This document shows, piece by piece, positions 1-8,729 of a DNA stretch of 56,927 bases (positions are counted from its first letter, which is position 1; each line of letters opens with the position of its first letter). The DNA is from an uncultured Bacilli bacterium. GTDB lineage: Bacteria; Bacillota_I; Bacilli_A; RF39; UBA660. The notes beneath the pieces were generated by a model. That model did not search any database, was not told the origin of the DNA, and worked only from the letters and a program-made list of their open reading frames with translations. The position numbers and the translations under genes are program-made. The stretch covers positions 1 to 56,927 of the forward strand of contig CAJTZY010000009.1 in the NCBI GenBank assembly GCA_910584085.1. The letters run 5' to 3'.

Positions 1-55
1 AGAGTCTTTAGATATTTTTACTAAAAATCCCAAAAACTCTTTACACTAACAAAAA
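1..55. repeat. Terminal inverted repeat, left copy
   Basis: Positions 1-55 are the exact reverse complement of 56873-56927, and the match stops at base 56. The outer 40 bases are themselves an imperfect palindrome. Read on the strand that leaves the neighbouring gene, the stem is about 12 pairs with G-U pairs, capped by a T5/A5 hairpin with loop AGT. The copy starts inside the T-tract of the terminator of the adjacent GGDEF gene. It may be the edge of a mobile element or an interspersed palindromic repeat. The 55 bp length also equals a common assembler k-mer, so the window ends may mark a repeat node in an assembly graph. Confidence 0.9.
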
Positions 56-75
56 AGATATTAATAATCAATATC
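51..75 (-). terminator. Intrinsic terminator of the GGDEF gene
   Basis: On the minus strand GATATT pairs with AATATC around a 7-nt loop and is followed by six T. The stop codon lies in the hairpin. Confidence 0.7.
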
Positions 76-2208
76 TTCTTTATTGTTTTTCATATCAAGC
101 GTTGCCTCGTTTACAGCATCATCAACTGTTTTAATAGCATCTGTTATAATACTATATCCACTTGCTGCACCAAATCCATGAGAAAGACTTTTTAACTCTT
201 TATTTAACTTTCTTAAGTATGATATTACTTGTTTCTCATTATACCCTACTAAATAAATTAAAAATTCATTACCATCAGTACGTATTATTTCACTATTTTT
301 AAGTTGGTGCATGATAAGAATATTAGCAGCCTCAGTAATAACCTTATCTCCCTCTTCTCTACCATAATTATCATTAATATATGATATGTTATTTAAATCT
401 ATAATAACTATTGATTGAGGGTAAACTTCAGACTCATCCCAAGACTCAATCTTACTATTCAAATATGCTCTATTTTTAAGTGATGTTAATTGATCTATAT
501 ATTTAATTTTTTCTTCTTTAGTAAGATTTATTTTTTTGTTTTTCTTTGTCCTTTTAATCATTACTTTAATGTGCGTAGAAAAATCAACAACTACATATAT
601 AACTAAAACTATAATTATTAATAATAAAATATATGTAATATTGAAATTTTTATATGCTATTGATTCATAATTATTTGCAACTAAATCATTTATAGAAACA
701 TACGATAAGTAAAAATTAAATAAATCCCTAAATATCTCATTTTCATTTGTATCATTTATAACATAGTTATATTTATCATCAATGTCTAAAATATAATTAA
801 TTCTACTATTTTTAAATGATGATGATTTATAATAATCATAGTTTTCTAAATCAACAATTACTATATCACTATTGCCATAATTCTTAGTTAAATCCTTCAT
901 ATTATTGTATGATTCAACTTTAACACCATTATCTATTAAATATCTTTCTAAATACGAGTCTTTTACAGTTAATACTTTCTTATCCTTAAGAGAATTAATA
1001 TTATCTATTGTATTCTTATTATCAATTCCAGATATCACAGCAATTCTTTTATTTAGTATACCTACTGTATTAAATGGCTCAGTTTTATAATTATTGACAT
1101 CAGATATATTAAGCATAAAATCTATTTTTTTAGAATTAAAGTCTTTCAATAATTTGCTAAGTCCATTATATTTTGTATATGTTATAGAAATTCCAAACAG
1201 TTTATTAAAATCTTTCAATATTAAACCTGTTAATCCAGAAATTTTATTTTTTTCTAAATTATTATATATACCATAATCTATAAAACCATAAGTATAACTT
1301 TTACTCTTTAATTTTTTTTGCTCAGCATCACTTATTTGTTTAAAGTCAAAGTAATCACTAAGAAGATTATCACTATATTGTTTAGAATAATTTTTTTCTT
1401 TCCAAACATTATATTTTTTATGTAATATATTATTAAGTTCTTTATCCCCATTAGTCGTTAAAACAAAATATTTATTTAAATCATTAAATTGAAATGAAAC
1501 ACTATAATCATTTTCTATAATTTCTTTTGTAAATATAGTCTTTAATACTATTGTTCCATCTATAGTTATTTGATTATTTTTATTTGTAGAGCTACCCGAT
1601 AAAGTTGTATTATTCTTATTAGTTGTATTATTTGTTGAATTACTATTTGTACCTATCTTACTAGACTTAGACATAGACAAAGCATTCTTTAAATCATCGT
1701 ATGAATCAAACTCTATAAATTTGATATTTTTATCTTTAAAATAGTTTTCTAAAAATTCCTTATTAGATTTTAAAATACCAACTTTAATATTATCTATATC
1801 TTCTATATTTCTATATTGTTTACCATCAATAGTAATTAATATCATATGATCCTTTAATAATACAATATCTTCATCTGATACCTTATCTACAATTTCAGTT
1901 TTATATTTATAATTAGAAATACCATCAAATTTATATGGAACAATATTAAAATTGAGTGATAAATTCTCTGTTACATAATTTAAATAATCATATACTAGTC
2001 CATCTCCATCATAACTAAGTATTGGAACATCATTCATAACTGATACATCTATTACATTATATTTATTAGATTCTATCCACTTATTTTCTGTAAGTGTAAG
2101 CTTATTTTTATTATTAAAATTCTTTAAAAAATAAAATGTAATTATACCAGCTATTAATAATATTGCTATTAACGATATGACTAATACTTTATTTTTTTTC
2201 TTTTTCAT
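61..2208 (-). CDS. Membrane sensor with two periplasmic SBP-like domains and a degenerate GGDEF domain
   Basis: 715 aa. An N-terminal membrane segment lies at about 7-29. Two regions resembling bacterial solute-binding (SBP_bac_3) modules follow at about 45-290 and 300-515, with a Ser/Thr/Asn-rich stretch near 180-213. A second membrane segment at about 525-543 leads to a cytoplasmic GGDEF-family domain from about 571, recognisable by DQLTSLKNRAYL and DLNNISYINDNYG. The signature loop is DGNEF (645-649) instead of GGDEF, so a key acidic metal and catalytic residue is Asn and diguanylate cyclase activity is doubtful. It may act as a receptor or scaffold. It is the last gene of a minus-strand operon, 10 bp after the previous gene, with an AGGTGAAGT ribosome site. 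Fold assignment is confident; ligand and output are unknown. Confidence 0.8.
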   Translation of the reverse strand: MKKKKNKVLVISLIAILLIAGIITFYFLKNFNNKNKLTLTENKWIESNKYNVIDVSVMNDVPILSYDGDGLVYDYLNYVTENLSLNFNIVPYKFDGISNYKYKTEIVDKVSDEDIVLLKDHMILITIDGKQYRNIEDIDNIKVGILKSNKEFLENYFKDKNIKFIEFDSYDDLKNALSMSKSSKIGTNSNSTNNTTNKNNTTLSGSSTNKNNQITIDGTIVLKTIFTKEIIENDYSVSFQFNDLNKYFVLTTNGDKELNNILHKKYNVWKEKNYSKQYSDNLLSDYFDFKQISDAEQKKLKSKSYTYGFIDYGIYNNLEKNKISGLTGLILKDFNKLFGISITYTKYNGLSKLLKDFNSKKIDFMLNISDVNNYKTEPFNTVGILNKRIAVISGIDNKNTIDNINSLKDKKVLTVKDSYLERYLIDNGVKVESYNNMKDLTKNYGNSDIVIVDLENYDYYKSSSFKNSRINYILDIDDKYNYVINDTNENEIFRDLFNFYLSYVSINDLVANNYESIAYKNFNITYILLLIIIVLVIYVVVDFSTHIKVMIKRTKKNKKINLTKEEKIKYIDQLTSLKNRAYLNSKIESWDESEVYPQSIVIIDLNNISYINDNYGREEGDKVITEAANILIMHQLKNSEIIRTDGNEFLIYLVGYNEKQVISYLRKLNKELKSLSHGFGAASGYSIITDAIKTVDDAVNEATLDMKNNKEDIDY

Positions 2209-2218
2209 ACTTCACCTA

Positions 2219-2668
2219 TTACCATACGAATTCTGAATTAGTCTTATACTTATATCCTATTTTAGGATATATTTCACTATCTTTATTCTTACTTTCTACA
2301 AATATTTCAACATCATAATAACTTAAATTTTCCTGTGAAAAACTTTTTATCATTTCATTACTTTTTGCTTTTAATGCATCAAGTTCTATATCTTGTTCAA
2401 GATTAACAATTATTCTTATTATTTTTGATTTAACATAAATATCAATATCGCTAATATTTTCTAATTCTTTTATTTTATCCTTCGCTGATTTAATTTCTTT
2501 ATCAGTTAGTTTATAATTTTCTATACCAACAAATCTTGAACTATCATTACTTGAAAATAGTATATTATATGTCATAACCCCTAAAACAATCAAAGCACTT
2601 AAAATTAAAACTATAATTGATATTTTAATATATAAAGTATTTCCCCTTTTTTTTAAATCTTTCTTCAT
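2219..2668 (-). CDS. Single-pass membrane protein of unknown function
   Basis: 149 aa. A basic N-terminus is followed by one membrane segment at about 13-36 and an extracytoplasmic alpha/beta domain rich in Lys, Glu and Ile. No family was recognised. It starts at ATG 2668, directly after GAGGTGATAAA, a strong ribosome site. It lies between the YtxH-like gene and the GGDEF sensor on the same strand, so it is probably co-transcribed and works at the envelope. Confidence 0.75.
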   Translation of the reverse strand: MKKDLKKRGNTLYIKISIIVLILSALIVLGVMTYNILFSSNDSSRFVGIENYKLTDKEIKSAKDKIKELENISDIDIYVKSKIIRIIVNLEQDIELDALKAKSNEMIKSFSQENLSYYDVEIFVESKNKDSEIYPKIGYKYKTNSEFVW

Positions 2669-2697
2669 TTTATCACCTCAGTGTTAAACAAGAAGAA

Positions 2698-3132
2698 TTA
2701 TTTTTCTTCTTGCTCCAATTTTTTTAATATTTCCTTAGTTACTATTATAGCCTTCTCTTTTACTAAAGAGGCTGACTTTTCAAGAACAGGTGTACCTTTT
2801 TCTATTACATACTCTACTAAATCTTCAGCCTTATTTTTTATTTCTTCCGATTTCTTTTTAGCGATTTTTATAACTTTCTCTTTGTCCAATTCTGATATTT
2901 CAGTCATTAAACTATCCACTTTATTTTTTATATTTTCTTTTACTTCCTCAGAATCAATATCTTTAACTTTTGTACATAATTCATCTATTTTTTTCTTTAA
3001 TGCTTCTCTATTTTCTTTACCAGATTTTTTAGTTAAAAGCATTCCTAATCCTGCCCCTACTGAAGCACCCAATAAAAATTTGCCAAATCCACTTTTTTTC
3101 TTTTTTTCCTTTGTTTTTTTACTCATTATCAT
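2698..3132 (-). CDS. YtxH-like general stress/envelope protein
   Basis: About 144 aa. A Lys-rich start leads to the short Gly/Ala membrane segment FLLGASVGAGLGMLLT, then a long Lys/Glu coiled-coil region, as in YtxH (gas-vesicle-like) proteins. I chose the ATG at 3132 (Met-Ile-Met-Ser), with GAAAGG just upstream. A second ATG at 3126 is equally possible. The long open frame to 3186 lacks a ribosome site and lies inside the neighbouring gene. It overlaps the end of the YtxG-like gene by 14 bp, indicating translational coupling. B. subtilis also pairs ytxG with ytxH. Molecular function is not known. Confidence 0.75.
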   Translation of the reverse strand: MIMSKKTKEKKKKSGFGKFLLGASVGAGLGMLLTKKSGKENREALKKKIDELCTKVKDIDSEEVKENIKNKVDSLMTEISELDKEKVIKIAKKKSEEIKNKAEDLVEYVIEKGTPVLEKSASLVKEKAIIVTKEILKKLEQEEK

Positions 3133-3409
3133 CACTTTTTCCTTTCTTTCTTCTGAGTAGAACATTAATAAAGTTAGATAATGCACCTATTATTTTATCA
3201 CTTATACTAGCTGCATAATCAGTTGTTCTATCTATTATATCAAAGACGCCATCAACCTTGTTCATTTTATTGTTTACATCATCAATAACATTATCAACTC
3301 TTTTTAATGTCTTTATTAATTTTATTCCTAATATTATTAAAATAATTATTAAAATAATTAGTGCAACATATAAAACTACTGGTAAAAATTCATTTAGATC
3401 AATTGTCAT
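3119..3409 (-). CDS. YtxG-like (DUF948) membrane protein
   Basis: 96 aa. One N-terminal membrane segment at about 10-30 (Val/Leu/Ile-rich) is followed by an amphipathic helical region with regularly spaced Val, Ile and Asp, and a Lys/Arg-rich tail. This is the layout of DUF948/YtxG proteins, which sit next to YtxH. Its ATG overlaps the preceding stop codon (TAATG), so it is coupled to the acidic protein upstream. Family assignment rests on layout and neighbourhood. Confidence 0.65.
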   Translation of the reverse strand: MTIDLNEFLPVVLYVALIILIIILIILGIKLIKTLKRVDNVIDDVNNKMNKVDGVFDIIDRTTDYAASISDKIIGALSNFINVLLRRKKGKSDDNE

Positions 3410-4191
3410 TATTCTTCGTCTCCTCTTTTATATAAAGTTGAATCAATGAACCCAAGTAAATCTTCCTCATCAAGGTTATCATTTTTCTTTACTGTTTTTT
3501 TTATATCATCATCTGAGTATTTTTCTTTTTTTATTAATAATTCATCTAATTCTTTACTAATATCATCTGTTAAATTTGATAATATATCATCATCAACTTC
3601 AGCAACTTCTGCGTTTTCGTTATCATCACTTTTAAAATTGTTTTTAAATAATATAGAGCCACTTCCAAATAATGTATTTTCTAGTTCATCCTCTAAAGTA
3701 CCATAAGCCTTATTTCTAATAGTATCTACTGTTGGTTCAGTACTTTCCTCAATTTTTTTTGGCTCACTTCTTGAAACAATATCTTCTTTGTGATAATTCT
3801 TATCTAAAATTCCATAAACAGGAGAAATTATTGGTGTAGGTTTAAATGTTCTTTTTTCTATTTTTTCTATATCTTCCTGAGTTCTATATGTTTCTTTTTC
3901 ATATGTACGTTTTTCAGGTTCTATTTTCTTTTCAACATAATCTGATTTTTTTTCTTCTTTGTTTGAAATTTCTAAATCATTAAAATCTTTTTCATCGAAA
4001 AAAATTGGTTTACTTATTTTCTCACTAATATCAGGTTCAAATGTTTCTTCCTCTTCTACTTCCATTTTATTTAAAACTGGTGTATCAATAGGTACATGGG
4101 TTACCTCTTTTTTTATTTGTTCAACTTTTACATCATCATCTTCTTCTACTTCATCTGTAAACATATTTTTAAATTTATCTAATAATTTCAT
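3409..4191 (-). CDS. Acidic, largely disordered protein of unknown function
   Basis: 260 aa, dominated by Glu, Asp, Lys and Ser, with no signal peptide or membrane segment. A short ordered-looking motif, KPTPIISPVYGILDKNY, lies near residues 122-138 and is probably a conserved interaction motif. The C-terminal part (about 200-255) is helical with LTDDISKELDELL. It sits between a lipoprotein gene and the ytxG-like gene, and its stop overlaps the next start. A cytoplasmic adaptor role at the membrane is a guess. Confidence 0.7.
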   Translation of the reverse strand: MKLLDKFKNMFTDEVEEDDDVKVEQIKKEVTHVPIDTPVLNKMEVEEEETFEPDISEKISKPIFFDEKDFNDLEISNKEEKKSDYVEKKIEPEKRTYEKETYRTQEDIEKIEKRTFKPTPIISPVYGILDKNYHKEDIVSRSEPKKIEESTEPTVDTIRNKAYGTLEDELENTLFGSGSILFKNNFKSDDNENAEVAEVDDDILSNLTDDISKELDELLIKKEKYSDDDIKKTVKKNDNLDEEDLLGFIDSTLYKRGDEE

Positions 4192-4213
4192 AAGTTTTCT
4201 ATTCCCTTCTATA

Positions 4214-4816
4214 TTAATATTTCTCTAATTCAAATTTTTCACTGCTATCTGATGAATTATAATTATTAAATTTCCCAGTTTTATTTATAAAGTAGTCATC
4301 TTTTAGCATTAAATCTACTATATTATAATTATATTTTATTGTTGATAATATGTAGGAAGAATGTAAAACTGTATCATTTAAATCATCCTTAGATACAATT
4401 GCTTCTATCTTTGCATAGTTATAAAAGAACGTTAGATAATACAATTCACCTTGTTTTACTATTTCAAGATAACCATCATATTTAAATCCATCTTCACTTG
4501 ATATAAGTTTAGAATAATATACATTATCCTTTTCTTCATAGGTATTACCCTTTTTATAATAATAATCTATTGCATCTATATATAAATAATAGTATGTACC
4601 ATTACAGTATAAAATATCATTTAAATCATCACTACCTATATAGGTTACCCCACTAGGTAAGTAATACTTATAACCCTGTCCAACTTGATTAAATAATTTA
4701 TTATTTTTTGTTAAAATAACATTTAATATATTATCAATACTTTTAGTATCAATTCTAACAGCAGAACATCCTGTAAGTATTAATATAAATGATAAAATTA
4801 ATATAATTTTTTTCAT
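4214..4816 (-). CDS. Lipoprotein of unknown function
   Basis: 200 aa. A signal peptide with lipobox LTGC puts the lipidated Cys at residue 17. The mature part is Tyr-rich (YYYLYIDAIDYYYKK) and matches no family I know. It is the first gene of the minus-strand operon that continues to position 61. A promoter with an extended -10 (TGTTATAAT, TATAAT at 4841-4836) and ribosome site AGGAAGGGTG precede it. Confidence 0.8.
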   Translation of the reverse strand: MKKIILILSFILILTGCSAVRIDTKSIDNILNVILTKNNKLFNQVGQGYKYYLPSGVTYIGSDDLNDILYCNGTYYYLYIDAIDYYYKKGNTYEEKDNVYYSKLISSEDGFKYDGYLEIVKQGELYYLTFFYNYAKIEAIVSKDDLNDTVLHSSYILSTIKYNYNIVDLMLKDDYFINKTGKFNNYNSSDSSEKFELEKY

Positions 4817-4835
4817 GATACACCCTTCCTAGACT

Positions 4836-4844
4836 ATTATAACA
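4836..4844 (-). promoter_or_regulatory. Extended -10 promoter of the envelope operon
   Basis: On the minus strand TGTTATAAT matches the TGnTATAAT extended -10. It lies about 20 nt upstream of the ATG at 4816. Confidence 0.55.
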
Positions 4845-4909
4845 AATATTTGTATTTTTTTCTATATTTTATGATTTTAATTAGTATTATCTGTAAATTA
4901 GTTGTATAT

Positions 4910-5536
4910 TTATTTTTTTACTACTATTTTATATATAGGTAATCCCAAATTATGAAACTTCTTTTCATATTCAGTCTGAACATTATCCCCTACCTCATCG
5001 TTATATAGGTCTAAACTAATTTCTTCTATTTTATATCCATAGTTTGTAAACGATATAATTGAATATTCAAATAATTTTCTATTATCAGTCTTCATTATAA
5101 TATTTTTGCTATTTTTAAATAAATTATCGTATCTTTTTAAAAATTTATAACTACTTAATCTTCTATCCTCATGTCTGTTTTTAGGCCAAGGATCAGAAAA
5201 ATTTAAGTATATAGTATCAATTTCTTTATAGAATACCTCCTCTATTTCAGTTGCGTCCATTCTAATTAATTTTAAATTAGAAACTTCCTCATCAAGTTTT
5301 TCAAGTGCTCGAACAATTACACTATCAAATTTTTCTATTCCAATAAAATTAATGTTAGGATTTCTTTTAGCCATTTCTATTATAAAGTTTCCCTTGCCCA
5401 TTCCAATTTCTATGTGTAACTTGTTATTATTATTAAATAATGTATTATACTTGCCTTTATAATCTTTATAATTTTTTATAATGTATGTAGATGCATCGAT
5501 GATATCACTTGCCCCTTTTACATTTCTAAGTCTCAT
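4910..5536 (-). CDS. trmB: tRNA (guanine-N7-)-methyltransferase TrmB
   Basis: 208 aa from the ATG at 5536. It methylates G46 of tRNAs using S-adenosylmethionine. The SAM-binding loop is EIGMGKG (43-49). The family signature SDPWPK (114-119) and the C-terminal TEYEKKF (188-194) are intact, and length is normal. The longer frame adds four residues (MVIK), but the compact module TATAAT, 6 nt, GGTGAT, 4 nt, ATG fixes the start at MRLRNV. It diverges from the small gene at 5612 and has its own promoter. Confidence 0.95.
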   Translation of the reverse strand: MRLRNVKGASDIIDASTYIIKNYKDYKGKYNTLFNNNNKLHIEIGMGKGNFIIEMAKRNPNINFIGIEKFDSVIVRALEKLDEEVSNLKLIRMDATEIEEVFYKEIDTIYLNFSDPWPKNRHEDRRLSSYKFLKRYDNLFKNSKNIIMKTDNRKLFEYSIISFTNYGYKIEEISLDLYNDEVGDNVQTEYEKKFHNLGLPIYKIVVKK

Positions 5537-5540
5537 TTTA

Positions 5541-5561
5541 ATCACCAAAATTATTATAGCA
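5541..5561 (-). promoter_or_regulatory. Compact -10/SD start module of trmB
   Basis: Extended -10 TGCTATAAT ends at 5553, and GGTGAT lies at 5546-5541. A transcript starting 7 nt after the -10 would begin at the ribosome site, about 10 nt before the ATG. Confidence 0.6.
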
Positions 5562-5611
5562 TATTTTGTGAATATAATAAATAAAGTGCATATAATTTAT
5601 TAGGAGGTATT

Positions 5612-5893
5612 ATGAAAGATAAAAGAAATTGTAATAATAATATGAGTTATCCAATTTATCAACAACCTATGATGGTCCCACCTATGGGATATCCTACACC
5701 AATTCCTAATATGATGGGTATGCCAAATAATATGGGAGGTATTTCTAGCAATACACTCGAGCAACAATTAAATAATATTGAACAACAAATAAATTTACTT
5801 GACCAAAGAGTTAGTAGATTAGAAAAGTTAAATAATAATAGTACTACTAACAATTACTCTAAGTATAACGATTCTAATTATTATATGGTATAA
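5612..5893 (+). CDS. Small Pro/Met/Asn-rich protein with a coiled coil
   Basis: 93 aa. The first half is rich in Pro, Met, Gly and Tyr (PMMVPPMGYPTPIPNMMG) with no signal peptide. Residues about 47-72 form a short heptad coiled coil (LEQQLNNIEQQINLLDQRVSRLEKL), and the tail is Asn/Ser/Tyr-rich. AGGAGG precedes the ATG and a terminator follows at once, so it is a single-gene unit. Composition resembles some spore-coat or surface assembly peptides, but no family was recognised. Confidence 0.75.
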   Translation: MKDKRNCNNNMSYPIYQQPMMVPPMGYPTPIPNMMGMPNNMGGISSNTLEQQLNNIEQQINLLDQRVSRLEKLNNNSTTNNYSKYNDSNYYMV

Positions 5894-5913
5894 GAAACTT
5901 TGTTTCTTTTTTT
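5894..5913 (+). terminator. Intrinsic terminator after the small coiled-coil gene
   Basis: GAAAC, loop TTT, GTTTC, then seven T, starting at the base after the stop codon. Confidence 0.75.
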
Positions 5914-5989
5914 GTTACATAAAACATTTTATTATTACCAAATACCTATTTTATGGATAACAAATTATTGAAAAACAAGTAAAAAATAT

Positions 5990-6019
5990 TGACATTTATT
6001 AAAATTATGTTATTATAAA
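5990..6019 (+). promoter_or_regulatory. Promoter of the metallophosphatase gene
   Basis: TTGACA at 5990-5995 and TATAAA at 6014-6019 are 18 bp apart. AGGGGA at 6034-6039 is the ribosome site for the ATG at 6052. Confidence 0.65.
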
Positions 6020-6051
6020 TAGCACAAAAAAAAAGGGGAAAAAAATATTTT

Positions 6052-7044
6052 ATGAAAATTTTTAATGTGAACTATGAAGTATTCGCAAAAAAGGAATGCA
6101 AATCTAAATTTGTTATTATCGGAGATTTACATGGATGGATTAATAATAAAACAACATATAATGTTATTAAAAATATTAACGATCAAAAGCCAGACATTAT
6201 TATGATTGCAGGGGATATATTATCTAAAAGCGATAAATGGTTAGAAAAAAACATGCTAAAATCAATGCAATCATTACTCTATTCATTATCTGAAAATGGT
6301 GCAGATATCGTTACGATACTTGGCAATCATGATACCCGTGTACTTAATGATGAAATTCTAAAAAACTATTTAAGTTTAGGTGATATTGAAAGAGTACATC
6401 CTCTACACAATTCAAGTGTGGATTTAAACAAGCATAATGAAAACATCCATATATCAGGATTATCCACAAGTTATCTAGATAGTTTTACATATGAAACAAA
6501 TAAATTAGCATCAAAAAATGAAACTGATCCAAGACCACAGCGAATAATTCAAACCCTTAAACCACTGCTTAATCTAAATAAAGACCAAATAAATATATTA
6601 TTAGCTCACGATCCACGCCAATTAAGAATACCAGAAGTTGATGTAATAACAAAAGATTTTGATGTTCGAATAGCAGCTCATGTTCATAATGGATACTTAC
6701 CATTTTCCAAAACAACAACTAATAAAAAATTTTTAGATCAGGATTGGAAACATTATTTACTCTTAGGAATGACCCCATTAAATGAAAGAAATTTTGCACG
6801 AGGTATTGCTTATGGTAATAATAATTTATATATATTATGTACTCAAACAGGTGATTATTTTTTAGTAAAATATAATGATTTAAAAAAAGATAATAAATAT
6901 ATAGAAGTAACATGGGAAGAGGCTATAGATATTATTAAAGAAAATAACTTAATACCATCTATCATTAACGGTGGTATTAATAGATATGCAAATATTCCCT
7001 TTGATGGTAGTGAAGTTACAGCATTTAAAATAAAAGCAAGATAG
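6052..7044 (+). CDS. Calcineurin-like metallophosphoesterase
   Basis: 330 aa, cytoplasmic, no signal peptide. The metal-binding motifs appear in the expected order: GDLHG (24-28), AGD (53-55), GNHD near 97, LAHDP near 185 and AAHVHNG near 208. All expected His, Asp and Asn ligands are present, so it should be an active two-metal phosphoesterase. The C-terminal 90 residues are an extension with no recognised domain. It stands alone with its own promoter and terminator, so the substrate cannot be inferred. Confidence 0.85.
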   Translation: MKIFNVNYEVFAKKECKSKFVIIGDLHGWINNKTTYNVIKNINDQKPDIIMIAGDILSKSDKWLEKNMLKSMQSLLYSLSENGADIVTILGNHDTRVLNDEILKNYLSLGDIERVHPLHNSSVDLNKHNENIHISGLSTSYLDSFTYETNKLASKNETDPRPQRIIQTLKPLLNLNKDQINILLAHDPRQLRIPEVDVITKDFDVRIAAHVHNGYLPFSKTTTNKKFLDQDWKHYLLLGMTPLNERNFARGIAYGNNNLYILCTQTGDYFLVKYNDLKKDNKYIEVTWEEAIDIIKENNLIPSIINGGINRYANIPFDGSEVTAFKIKAR

Positions 7045-7070
7045 CTATTTATATAAAAATATATTTTTAA

Positions 7071-7098
7071 AGAAATAAGATAATGTATTTCTTTTTTT
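7071..7098 (+). terminator. Intrinsic terminator of the metallophosphatase gene
   Basis: AGAAATA pairs with TATTTCT around an 8-nt loop and is followed by a T run. Confidence 0.75.
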
Positions 7099-7146
7099 GT
7101 ATATATTTTTAATATCCTTTTCAATATAATATTGAAAGGAGAATTT

Positions 7147-7350
7147 ATGGATATAAATATAAGAGAAAGTATTATTAATAATTTTAAAGAAAGTGACCTC
7201 TGTGATATTAAAAGTTCTATAGAAACTTCTATAAAAGACAAGGAGGAAATAACTCTCCCAGGCCTTGGAGTATTTTTTGAAATACTTTGGAATAATTCTA
7301 GTAAAGAAGAACAAGATAATATTTTGAGTACACTAAAAAAAGGACTATAG
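7147..7350 (+). CDS. sspI: Small acid-soluble spore protein I family (SspI)
   Basis: 67 aa. The motif LPGLGVFFEILW (near residues 37-48) and the start MDINIRESIINN match B. subtilis SspI closely (MDLNLR, LPGLGVLFEVIW), and length fits. SspI proteins are made in the forespore and associate with spore DNA or the spore core. I used the ATG at 7147 with AAAGGAG upstream; an in-frame ATG at 7132 has no ribosome site. It is a single-gene unit converging on glyS with a shared hairpin. Together with yunB it suggests the organism forms spores. Confidence 0.85.
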   Translation: MDINIRESIINNFKESDLCDIKSSIETSIKDKEEITLPGLGVFFEILWNNSSKEEQDNILSTLKKGL

Positions 7351-7357
7351 TCCTTTT
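7336..7357. terminator. Shared bidirectional terminator of sspI and glyS
   Basis: A perfect palindrome, AAAAAGGACTATAGTCCTTTTT, contains the sspI stop codon and touches the glyS stop codon. Confidence 0.8.
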
Positions 7358-8727
7358 TAAAATGTAATTTTTTTACTTATATAATCCTCTACTTCATCAA
7401 GATTTATAGTAATTTGTTCCATTGTATCCCTATTTCTAATTGTAACTGTATTATTATTAATTGTTTCATCATCAACAGTTATACAAAAAGGTGTACCAAT
7501 AATATCTTCTCTTCTATATCTTTTGCCTATATTACCAGTTTCATCATAAGTTACCATAAATTTATTTGATAATTTTTTATATATTTCTAAAGCTTTATCA
7601 CTGTGAAATTTCTTAACAAGTGGCAAAATTGCAACTTTATATGGAGCTAAAAATGGATGTAAGCTAAGTACCTCTCTAGTTGTTCCATCATCAAGTGTGT
7701 CTTCGTGATACGCATTAAATAGTAGTGCAAGTATAGTACGATCAAGTCCATATGTAGATTCTATAATATATGGAATATATTTTTCATTAGTCTCTGGATC
7801 TAAATATTCTTGACTCTTTCCACTATATTCTTGATGTCTCGAAAGGTCAAAATTCGTACGATTATGTGTACCATTTATCTCTCCCCAACCAAATGGAAAT
7901 AAGTATTCAATATCGCAAGCTGCTTTTGCATAGTGAGCAAGTTTTTCATGGTCATGGAATCTAAGTTTATCCTCTGGTATTCCTAAATCCATATAAAACT
8001 TTTTACCGTACTCCTTAAAATATTCATAAATTTCAGTATCACTACCCTCTTTACAAAAAGTTTGATATTCCATTTGTTCAAATTCTATAGTTCTAAATGT
8101 AAAATTACCTGGAGTTATTTCATTTCTAAATGCTTTACCTATTTGTCCTATAGAAAATGGTAATTTAGCCCTCATACTTCTTTGAACGTTTAAAAAATTT
8201 ACATATTCACCCTGTGCATTTTCTGGTCTTAAGTATACTACGCTTTTAGCATCCTGTGTTACACCCCTATATGTTTCAAACATAAGTTTAAACTGTCTTA
8301 TATCAGTAAAATTATTTTTACCACATTTAGGGCATGGCACTTTATTATCTTTTATATACTTTACCATATCTTCGTTTGTCATAGCATCACCAATTGATGA
8401 ATTAGTATAATCATTTATTAAATTATCTGCCCTATGACGTGTTTTACATTCCTTACAGTCTATTAAAGGATCCGCAAATGATTCAACATGCCCTGATGCT
8501 TCCCAAACTCTTGGGTGCATTAAAATATCTGCATCTAGTTCATAAGCATTAGGTCTTTCCTGAATAAATCTTTTTCTCCAAGCATCTTTTACATTATTTT
8601 TAAGTCTACTTCCTATTGGACCGTAATCCCATGTATTTGCAAGTCCATCATATATTTCACTTCCTTGAAATATAAATCCATATTGTTTACATAAATTAAC
8701 CATTTTTTCCATTGTTATATTTTCCAT
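7357..8727 (-). CDS. glyS: Glycyl-tRNA synthetase, homodimeric type
   Basis: 456 aa class II enzyme of the single-chain alpha2 type (GlyQS). It charges tRNA-Gly using ATP. WDYGPIGSRLKNN near residue 33 is typical of this type, as are the ENAQGEYVNF loop, motif 2 (FRNEITPGNFTFRT), FEQMEYQ, and motif 3 (GLDRTILALL) near the anticodon-binding domain. Two Cys pairs (CKEC, CPKC) lie in the insertion at about 95-140 and probably bind zinc. GGAGGG precedes the ATG. A T-box leader and its own promoter lie upstream, so expression should rise when tRNA-Gly is uncharged. Confidence 0.97.
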   Translation of the reverse strand: MENITMEKMVNLCKQYGFIFQGSEIYDGLANTWDYGPIGSRLKNNVKDAWRKRFIQERPNAYELDADILMHPRVWEASGHVESFADPLIDCKECKTRHRADNLINDYTNSSIGDAMTNEDMVKYIKDNKVPCPKCGKNNFTDIRQFKLMFETYRGVTQDAKSVVYLRPENAQGEYVNFLNVQRSMRAKLPFSIGQIGKAFRNEITPGNFTFRTIEFEQMEYQTFCKEGSDTEIYEYFKEYGKKFYMDLGIPEDKLRFHDHEKLAHYAKAACDIEYLFPFGWGEINGTHNRTNFDLSRHQEYSGKSQEYLDPETNEKYIPYIIESTYGLDRTILALLFNAYHEDTLDDGTTREVLSLHPFLAPYKVAILPLVKKFHSDKALEIYKKLSNKFMVTYDETGNIGKRYRREDIIGTPFCITVDDETINNNTVTIRNRDTMEQITINLDEVEDYISKKITF

Positions 8728-8729
8728 AT

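Noticed and set aside
1..60. Group IIC intron edge at the terminal repeat
   Set aside because: Group IIC introns insert after terminators, but the repeat does not begin with the GUGYG-type 5' end expected of such introns.
905..1276. Plus-strand frames of about 60 aa inside the GGDEF gene
   Set aside because: They are antisense to a clear gene, have no ribosome site and are Ser/Ile/Leu-rich shadows typical of AT-rich DNA.
2681..3160. 159-aa plus-strand frame opposite the YtxH-like gene
   Set aside because: Its Phe/Ser-rich composition mirrors the Lys/Glu-rich coiled coil on the other strand.
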